From contig NZ_FOZL01000001.1 of NCBI RefSeq assembly GCF_900114625.1, positions 3,038,001 to 3,102,000 of the forward strand: 64,000 nucleotides of DNA, read 5' to 3'. Position 1 is the stretch's first letter. Each line of letters opens with the position of its first letter. The notes under the pieces were generated by a model that ran no database searches, was not told the DNA's origin, and was given only the letters and a program-made list of their open reading frames with translations. This DNA comes from Granulicella pectinivorans. GTDB lineage: Bacteria > Acidobacteriota > Terriglobia > Terriglobales > Acidobacteriaceae. This document shows positions 60,196 to 64,000 of the stretch, piece after piece. The translations under genes were made by a program, and so were the position numbers.

Positions 60196-60933
60196 TTACG
60201 CGGATGCCTCTTCGAGCGACCCATTCCTCAGCCGTAGCACCCGGTCGCATCGATTCGCGAACTCCAGATTGTGCGTCACCAGCAGACTCGTGAGCCCGTG
60301 ATCGCGATGAAGCTGTTCCAGCAACCCAAACACCGTCTCTGCGGTCCGGTTATCCAGATCCCCCGTAGGCTCATCCGCCAGCAGCAAGCGCGGCTCCGTC
60401 ACCAGCGCTCGCGCCAGCGAAACCCTCTGTTGCTCGCCCCCCGACAACTCGCCCGACCGGTTCTCCAGCCGTCCGCCAAGACCCACCCTGCCCAGCCACT
60501 CCGCAGCCCGATCCAGTGCCGCGGGCCGCCCCATCCCCCGCGCCAGCAGAGGCATCGCCACGTTCTCCTGCGCCGTAAACTCCGGCAGCAGGTAGTGAAA
60601 CTGCCACACATACCCCACATCGCGATTGCGATAACGCGCCGCCTCCGCCGCAGTAAACCGCGTCACGTCCGCATCCCCGCACACAATCGCGCCCGCCGTG
60701 GGCCGGTCCAGCGCCGCCAGCAGATGCAGCAGCGTGCTCTTGCCCGTTCCGCTCTCCCCCACGATCGCAACGATCTCTCCCGAGCGAATCGTCAGATCCA
60801 GCTCGCGAAAGAGCACCACCTCAGCGCCCGCCTTGCCGGTCACCGCAGGATAGATCTTCGTAAGCCCCGTCGCTCGCAGAACAACAGGCACACCATGGCT
60901 TTCGTGGAAGGGTTCGAGCGTGCTGTCTGCCAT
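60196..60933 (-). CDS. lolD: ABC transporter ATP-binding protein (LolD/MacB-like)
   Basis: A 245-residue ABC ATPase: IVAIVGESGTGKSTLLHLLA (Walker A), SGELSGGEQQRVSLARAL (signature), RLLLADEPTGDLDNRTAET (Walker B), LLVTHNLEFA (H loop). The LolD-type subfamily drives lipoprotein release from the inner membrane. The matching permease (61859-63106) is separated by two other genes. Starts 2 bp after the AhpD-like gene. Confidence 0.9.
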   Translation of the reverse strand: MADSTLEPFHESHGVPVVLRATGLTKIYPAVTGKAGAEVVLFRELDLTIRSGEIVAIVGESGTGKSTLLHLLAALDRPTAGAIVCGDADVTRFTAAEAARYRNRDVGYVWQFHYLLPEFTAQENVAMPLLARGMGRPAALDRAAEWLGRVGLGGRLENRSGELSGGEQQRVSLARALVTEPRLLLADEPTGDLDNRTAETVFGLLEQLHRDHGLTSLLVTHNLEFANRCDRVLRLRNGSLEEASA

Positions 60934-60935
60934 CG

Positions 60936-61421
60936 TCACTTCGTCTGTCCAATCAAACTTGCCGGAGGTTTGGGCGAGGCCGCTGGCCTCTCCGCCCGAA
61001 ACGCAACCGCCATGCGGTTCCAAGCGTTGATGCTCGCAATCGCCAGCGTAAGGTTTGCCAGGTCGATATCGGAAAAATGCTCTCGCGCCGCCTCGAAGAC
61101 CTCATCGGGAACATGATCCGGATGCACATCCGTCACGGCCTCCGTCCACGCCAGCGCAGCCCTCTCCCGGTGCGTATACACATCGGAGTTGCGCCACTCC
61201 GCCAACTGCCCAATGCGGTCGTCGGTCTCGTTCTGCCGCCCCAGTTCATAGCTGTGCAGGCTGATGCAGAACGTGCATCCGTTGATCAGCGAGGCACGGA
61301 GCCGGACCAGCTCCAGCAGGCAGCGATCGAGCGCTATACCCGTGTTCAGGTAGTGCTCCAGTCCACGCATCGCACGCATCCCTTCAGGAATGAGTTCTGC
61401 GTAGTTGAGACGTTGGGCCAT
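60936..61421 (-). CDS. AhpD-like carboxymuconolactone decarboxylase-family protein
   Basis: A 161-residue protein with the AhpD/CMD core: LVRLRASLINGCTFCISLHS with the redox CxxC and downstream His, and the FSDIDLANLTLAIASINAWN helix. Likely thiol peroxidase or reductase. It is unusually placed between the permease and ATPase genes of a Lol-like exporter. Confidence 0.9.
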   Translation of the reverse strand: MAQRLNYAELIPEGMRAMRGLEHYLNTGIALDRCLLELVRLRASLINGCTFCISLHSYELGRQNETDDRIGQLAEWRNSDVYTHRERAALAWTEAVTDVHPDHVPDEVFEAAREHFSDIDLANLTLAIASINAWNRMAVAFRAERPAASPKPPASLIGQTK

Positions 61422-61555
61422 AAGTTCTCCTTTCTCGGTGACGGGTGACTAATACATCAGATGCAGCGCAAGTGTGACAAGGTCAAAATCGCGAAAGCCC
61501 TCCGCCAGAATGGTCTGGCCGAAGACAGTGCGTGCTAGGAGATGCGTTGGATTCC

Positions 61556-61846
61556 CTAAAAATAAAATTGACCCACCACGAGCCACGCACACAGGAACAC
61601 CACCATCAGCACCGCGAAGATGTTCCGTCGATTTCGCAGCTTGCTCTCCGGAAAAAAAAGCCGATGCGCGGTCGCCACCTTGCGTGCCTGCCCTGGATAC
61701 CAGAACACCTCCATCAGGCGGTCGTCTACCGGCAGCCGGCGGTTCACCTCATGCGTCATCTGGATCATCTTGCCGCTTGCCCCCAGTCCCGCAATGATGG
61801 CGGCAACGCATAGGGCGAAGTCGGTAACGGCGTGCAGGGTAATCAA
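61556..61846 (-). CDS. Small two-helix membrane protein, unknown
   Basis: A 96-residue protein: N-terminal helix (AVTDFALCVAAIIAGLGASG), a cytoplasmic middle rich in Arg/Lys, and a C-terminal helix (NIFAVLMVVFLCAWLVVGQF). It starts 12 bp after the permease stop and is followed by a 134-bp gap. No known family. Confidence 0.65.
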   Translation of the reverse strand: MITLHAVTDFALCVAAIIAGLGASGKMIQMTHEVNRRLPVDDRLMEVFWYPGQARKVATAHRLFFPESKLRNRRNIFAVLMVVFLCAWLVVGQFYF

Positions 61847-61858
61847 AGCGGAAACCTC

Positions 61859-63106
61859 CTATTCGTAGCGCAGGGCTTCAGCGGGCAGTACCCGGGCGGC
61901 TGACCTGGATGGATAAAGCGTTGCAATCAGACTAACGGAAAGACTCACCCCGGCAACGATCACCGCGTCCAGAAACTTCGGCGCAAAGGGCAGATACGCG
62001 ATCGAATAAACGCTTGCGTCCAGCGGAATAAATCGGTAGTGCCCACCCGCCCAGCTCAGCGCATACCCCACAACCAACCCAATCGCCGTGCCGGTCAGCG
62101 AGATCAGAAAACCTTGATATAGGAAGATCCGTCGAATCTGCGCTTCGGTCACCCCGAAGCTCATCAGCACCGCAATCTCCCGCGTCTTCTCCATCACCAT
62201 CATCGTCAGCGCGATCAGAATGTTCAGCGCGGCCACGCACACGATCAGCGCCAGCACGATGAACGTGACGATCTGCTCCAGCTTCAACGCCCGGAACAAC
62301 TCGCGATTCTGCTCCATCCAGTTCGTCGTCTGAAACCCCGGCCCCGCGGCTTCCTCAATCTCCTTGCCCACCTTCGCCGCCTGGTACAGATCCTTGATCT
62401 TGAAGCTGATGATCGAGATCACATCCGGCTCCGAGAACAGCCGCTGCGCATCCGCCAGCCGGATAAACGTGTACGTCGAGTCGTACTGATAAAACCCCGA
62501 AGCGAAGATCCCCACCACCTGAAATCTCCGGTACCGCGGCACAATCCCCAGCGGCGTCAACTCCCCCTGCGGGCTCGTCACCAGCACCGTATCCCCGGGA
62601 TGAGCCCCAATCGACTCCGCAAGATCCTTCCCGATCACAATCGGCGGCGTGGCATCGTTCCCGGTAGGCGGCCCATCGACCGGGGCAAGCTCCTTCGCGG
62701 ACCCCTGCGCCACCGCCTGCAGAAGATCCGACACCGTCCGCTCATCGTCCGGCAGAACGCCCTTGATCAGAGCTCCCCCTGAACGCGCCCCTCGCGAGAT
62801 CAGCACCTGCCCGTACAGCCCCGGAGCTGCCGCCACGACGCCCTTGGTCGTCTTCAGGCGGGCCAGCAAATCCTGCCAGTCCTTGATCCCATCCGCTGCC
62901 GGCCGCATCAGTTCCACATGCGCCGTGGAGCCCACCAGCCGCTCCTGCAGATCGCGCCGCATGCCGTTTGTAATCGCCAGCGCAATAATCAGCGAAGCCA
63001 CTCCCGCCGCCACACCAAGCACGGAGATAGCCGTCACCACGCCCACCAGCGCCTGGCGCCGCTTTGCCCTCAGGTACCTGGCTGCAAGAAAGAGTTCGAA
63101 TCGCAC
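61859..63106 (-). CDS. lolC: LolC/E-type ABC permease
   Basis: A 415-residue permease: first helix RQALVGVVTAISVLGVAAGV, a periplasmic MacB-PCD domain (about 45-250), and three C-terminal helices of the FtsX domain (FIVLALIVCVAALNILIALT with MMVMEKTREIAVLMSFGVTE, and the YQGFLISLTGTAIGLVVGYA helix). It belongs to the lipoprotein-releasing system with the ATPase at 60196-60933. Confidence 0.93.
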   Translation of the reverse strand: MRFELFLAARYLRAKRRQALVGVVTAISVLGVAAGVASLIIALAITNGMRRDLQERLVGSTAHVELMRPAADGIKDWQDLLARLKTTKGVVAAAPGLYGQVLISRGARSGGALIKGVLPDDERTVSDLLQAVAQGSAKELAPVDGPPTGNDATPPIVIGKDLAESIGAHPGDTVLVTSPQGELTPLGIVPRYRRFQVVGIFASGFYQYDSTYTFIRLADAQRLFSEPDVISIISFKIKDLYQAAKVGKEIEEAAGPGFQTTNWMEQNRELFRALKLEQIVTFIVLALIVCVAALNILIALTMMVMEKTREIAVLMSFGVTEAQIRRIFLYQGFLISLTGTAIGLVVGYALSWAGGHYRFIPLDASVYSIAYLPFAPKFLDAVIVAGVSLSVSLIATLYPSRSAARVLPAEALRYE

Positions 63107-63115
63107 CTCTTCAGC

Positions 63116-64000
63116 TTAGCGGACGATCACCTTCGCGGTCCCAATGTTTTCGTATCGGTCGTAAACCCGCACTGCCAGCACATGCTCGCTCGAAGTGGAT
63201 TTGTCCGTCAGCGGGATCGAGAACTCGTACGCCTCATGCTTCGCGTCGGAGAGCGTGCCGGTCGGCTCCAGGTACTGCCACGGCCCAGCATCGAGCGAGT
63301 ACTCCGCATGCGCAATCGGGCTCGTTGCATCGGTTGCCTCGCAGCTCGCCGCAATGGTCTTTGCCGCACGTGTCGCCTTCAGCCCCGACACCACCGGAGC
63401 CGTCGTATCCACCACGAACGGCCCACTCACCCGCTCAGCCGTCAGCGTCTCCGGATCTGGATGCGAGGGCCCGTCCGAAGCAATCACCTTCAGGACGTAA
63501 GGCCCATCCGGCAAGGTCGCTGCGTCGAAGCTGTAGAACCGGTCCGAAAGATTCTCCTTCAGCAGATGAAAGTTGTTCTCGCCCACCCCACGGAACCACA
63601 CCGCGAACATCAGGTCGTCGCCATTGTCGTCGTGCGCCGCCCACCGCACCGTAATGGCGCTGCGATCCTTCTGTCCCGTCAGCGGACTCGTATCCGTCAT
63701 CGGCACCGTAAAGCCCGTAGCCGCCGGCGGAGCCGGAAAAGGAATCTGCACCGTTGTTACAGTCGCAACGGGATTCGCAGTCACCCGAGCCCCCGTCTGC
63801 ACCGCAATATCGTCCACCACTGGGGCGACATTGCGCGGCAGATAGTTGATCGCCACAGCCTCCACCGCCGTCGTTGGGGCGAGCTCCAGCCTCCACTGCG
63901 CAAACCGGGCATTCGGAACCTTCGCGCCCGCGTCCAGCTTGATCCAGTCGCTCCACCCCTCCGCGGGACTCGGAACATTGCCTACGCGCAGCGAAAGCGT
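63116..64000 (-). CDS. Large extracytoplasmic beta-rich protein, C-terminal part (cut by window edge)
   Basis: The last 294 residues are visible. A carbohydrate-binding-like segment (SPAEGWSDWIKLDAGAKV, FAQWRLELAP) is followed by Ig-like/fibronectin-like repeats (YVLKVIASDGPSHPD, VDTTAPVVSGLKA). This tail resembles large acidobacterial WD40/propeller secreted proteins. Ends 9 bp before lolC on the same strand, so it may head the operon. Confidence 0.7.
   Translation of the reverse strand, partial: TLSLRVGNVPSPAEGWSDWIKLDAGAKVPNARFAQWRLELAPTTAVEAVAINYLPRNVAPVVDDIAVQTGARVTANPVATVTTVQIPFPAPPAATGFTVPMTDTSPLTGQKDRSAITVRWAAHDDNGDDLMFAVWFRGVGENNFHLLKENLSDRFYSFDAATLPDGPYVLKVIASDGPSHPDPETLTAERVSGPFVVDTTAPVVSGLKATRAAKTIAASCEATDATSPIAHAEYSLDAGPWQYLEPTGTLSDAKHEAYEFSIPLTDKSTSSEHVLAVRVYDRYENIGTAKVIVR

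Overview
The window looks like a chromosomal segment of an Acidobacteriota (Terriglobia) soil bacterium, close in style to Granulicella, Edaphobacter or Terriglobus. Three things suggest this: two TIGR03435-family secreted proteins, a tmRNA tag reading AEPQFALAA, and many secreted carbohydrate-active and PQQ or cytochrome proteins. The genus is an inference from gene families; no 16S gene is present.

Region 1 (about 1-14.6 kb) is accessory and visibly less GC-rich and more decayed than the rest. It holds a cut-off secreted protein, a cysteine dioxygenase-rhodanese fusion, a truncated PIG-L deacetylase, an IS3/IS407-type element, a frameshifted SMR efflux gene, an XRE-cupin regulator divergent from aceE, a PSBD-only remnant of aceF, a MocR-type regulator with a perfect palindromic operator facing a thioesterase and a PEP-mutase/isocitrate-lyase-like gene, a zinc-ribbon protein, a broken parB-like gene, and a tyrosine integrase. 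The integrase lies directly beside the tmRNA gene (ssrA, 14686-15040, minus), the probable attachment site and island edge.

Region 2 (15-31.6 kb) is GC-rich backbone. It carries TIGR03435 proteins, an EamA-like membrane protein, a rhamnogalacturonan acetylesterase, a VOC protein, a PQQ sugar dehydrogenase with a partner c-type cytochrome, a GAF/PAS/degenerate GGDEF/EAL protein, a SIS isomerase without glutaminase domain, an orphan histidine kinase, a fatty acid desaturase, and a large beta-propeller/phosphoesterase.

Region 3 (31.6-44.9 kb) has manA, an MBOAT/SGNH O-acetylation pair, a tightly overlapping cytochrome c/DUF2165/NMT1-like lipoprotein cluster, a translationally coupled RidA/formamidase/HpxZ operon with TTG starts, an IclR regulator, pgi, a peroxiredoxin-like gene and lldP.

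Region 4 (44.9-50.6 kb) looks like a leucine/branched-chain acyl-CoA catabolic operon: acyl-CoA carboxylase beta subunit, two small paralogous membrane proteins, HMG-CoA lyase, enoyl-CoA hydratase, YbgC-type thioesterase and an SDR.

Region 5 (50.6-64 kb) holds a stand-alone B12-binding protein, a GH39-like glycosidase, a GT2, cyaY, ssb, DUF420 plus ctaB for cytochrome oxidase assembly, a TPM protein, an M3 peptidase, and a Lol-like export operon in which an AhpD-like gene and a small membrane gene separate the permease from the ATPase. Several strong hairpin terminators and a 26-bp hairpin repeated twice were also found.
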